In this document: in pieces, positions 63,315-64,000 of the stretch
Layout of the letters: each line of letters begins with the position of its first letter
How positions within the stretch are numbered: the first letter of the stretch is position 1
The notes under the pieces: model-generated
The model's database searches: none
Told to the model about the DNA's origin: nothing
What the model saw: the letters and a program-made list of their open reading frames with translations, nothing else
Assembly (NCBI GenBank): GCA_001600355.1
Contig: BCJU01000001.1
Span: 1,509,178-1,573,177, forward strand
Direction: 5' to 3'
From: Meira nashicola
Taxonomy: Eukaryota > Basidiomycota > Exobasidiomycetes > Exobasidiales > Brachybasidiaceae
Length of the DNA: 64,000 nt
Translations under genes and position numbers: made by a program

Positions 63315-64000
63315 CTAAGTATTTCTTCCGTCATTTTGTACAATAGCTCGCTCTTTCGCCAAACGGACGAGAATTCTCTGATGAAGTGAAGACTTATCTC
63401 TCTTTCTTTTCTGATCAGCTTTGTCCCTTTCCGCTTCTAATTTATTGAGAAGGCGCGCTCTTCGTTGAATGACCTCCAATCGCAAAGAATGTTCATCGTC
63501 GGTCATAAATTCGCCCTTTACATTAGCGACTTGAGATGATTCTTCTGTATATCCTTCTTGATCATTCTTTCGACGAGCAAGCAAACGTTCAGATACTCGC
63601 TCCTCTGGCCAATCGTACGTTGCCCATGCATCAAAAGCTGCTATCTTATCAGGATGGGCGCCTGATCCTGCAGATATGAATCGTAAGAATGTATAAATTT
63701 CATGACAAAAGTGTTGAGCACCTTCTATGCCCAAAAAATCAGCCAAAAGGTTGATAGATTCGTTCGATTTAACGTGAAGTGATCGAAATACGTTAATCGA
63801 ATAAGTTGCCAAAAAATCTACGTCTAAATTCGTCATCGGATATGCTAATAATTCACGACGGATGAAATGCAATAAAATTTGTTGCAAAGAAGGAGTATTA
63901 GCGATTACGCTTGGAGATGCTGGTGCTGCAAGACGAGAAGATCGATTGGTGCCCATATGCTTGCAATACAAAGATTGACGATAGATTCTTCTTCGAATCG
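63315..64000 (-). CDS. C-terminal part of a Topors-like RING ubiquitin ligase (partial)
   Basis: The minus-strand frame stays open from the stop at 63315 to the window edge, so the 5' part lies outside. What is visible (about 227 codons) starts with IRRRIYRQSLYCKH, a segment that in Topors-type proteins follows the RING finger. A helical domain follows (LLHFIRRELLAYP, LATYSINVFRSL, HEIYTFLRFISAG and FDAWATYDWP), then a basic coiled coil. The RING itself is not in the window. I infer the family from this order; a different protein with the same helical domain is possible. Homologues act as E3 ligases for ubiquitin or SUMO in the nucleus. Confidence 0.6.
   Translation of the reverse strand, partial: IRRRIYRQSLYCKHMGTNRSSRLAAPASPSVIANTPSLQQILLHFIRRELLAYPMTNLDVDFLATYSINVFRSLHVKSNESINLLADFLGIEGAQHFCHEIYTFLRFISAGSGAHPDKIAAFDAWATYDWPEERVSERLLARRKNDQEGYTEESSQVANVKGEFMTDDEHSLRLEVIQRRARLLNKLEAERDKADQKRKRDKSSLHQRILVRLAKERAIVQNDGRNT

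Noticed and set aside
1..64000. Transposons, CRISPR arrays, viral genes, secondary-metabolite clusters
   Set aside because: No transposase, reverse transcriptase, regular spaced repeats, viral proteins or synthase domains were recognised on either strand.

Overview
This window is nuclear DNA of a filamentous or dimorphic fungus, most probably a basidiomycete. The Ste20/GCK kinase resembles Don3/Nak1, there is a full Hook plus p150Glued transport machinery, and the introns are few, mostly short and start with GTGAGT. An intron-poor, AT-leaning lineage such as part of Ustilaginomycotina fits best, but that placement is inference. I support 22 protein-coding loci, one of them probably frameshifted and one cut by the right edge, and one intron-containing tRNA gene. 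I saw no CRISPR array, no bacterial-type operon, no recognisable transposon and no viral gene.

Left part (1-15 kb): a small secreted Lys/Arg-rich protein (355-1059), a germinal-centre kinase, the dynein/endosome adaptor Hook, a peroxiredoxin, a frameshifted paralogue of the first secreted protein (9044-9875) and the dynactin subunit p150Glued. The two secreted paralogues bracket the kinase, Hook and peroxiredoxin genes. They share an acidic IVEID motif and a highly basic C-terminal half; this is the most novel-looking protein family here.

Middle (15-33 kb): the DNA polymerase delta small subunit and a Rad51 paralogue are divergent and separated by a tRNA-Leu(UAG). The polymerase promoter carries two ACGCGTAA elements, which fits G1/S (MBF) control. 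Next come an atypical extended SDR protein, a large unrecognised Ser/Arg-rich protein, an NF-X1/FAP1-type zinc-finger protein, three-exon TIM17 and calnexin.

Right part (33-64 kb): THO2 (mRNA export), a mitochondrial scramblase-like protein, S-adenosylmethionine synthetase, cytosolic Hsp70 ending in EEVD, a Rossmann-like protein of unknown role, the TOR subunit Lst8, mitochondrial ribosomal protein mL44, a type I membrane glycoprotein, a 2.6-kb gene-free stretch, a membrane-anchored GH79 glycosidase with a very long cytosolic tail, an inositol/sugar transporter, and the 3' part of a probable Topors-like ubiquitin ligase.

Most genes are housekeeping and have separate promoters. Functional themes that recur are microtubule transport (Hook, p150Glued), mitochondrial biogenesis (TIM17, mL44, scramblase), proteostasis (Hsp70, calnexin) and genome maintenance (Pol delta subunit, Rad51 paralogue). 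Starts were set at the first plausible ATG; many open frames extend upstream only through TTG or GTG codons, which I did not use. Introns were placed by eye from GT-AG borders, reading-frame continuity and protein-family fit.
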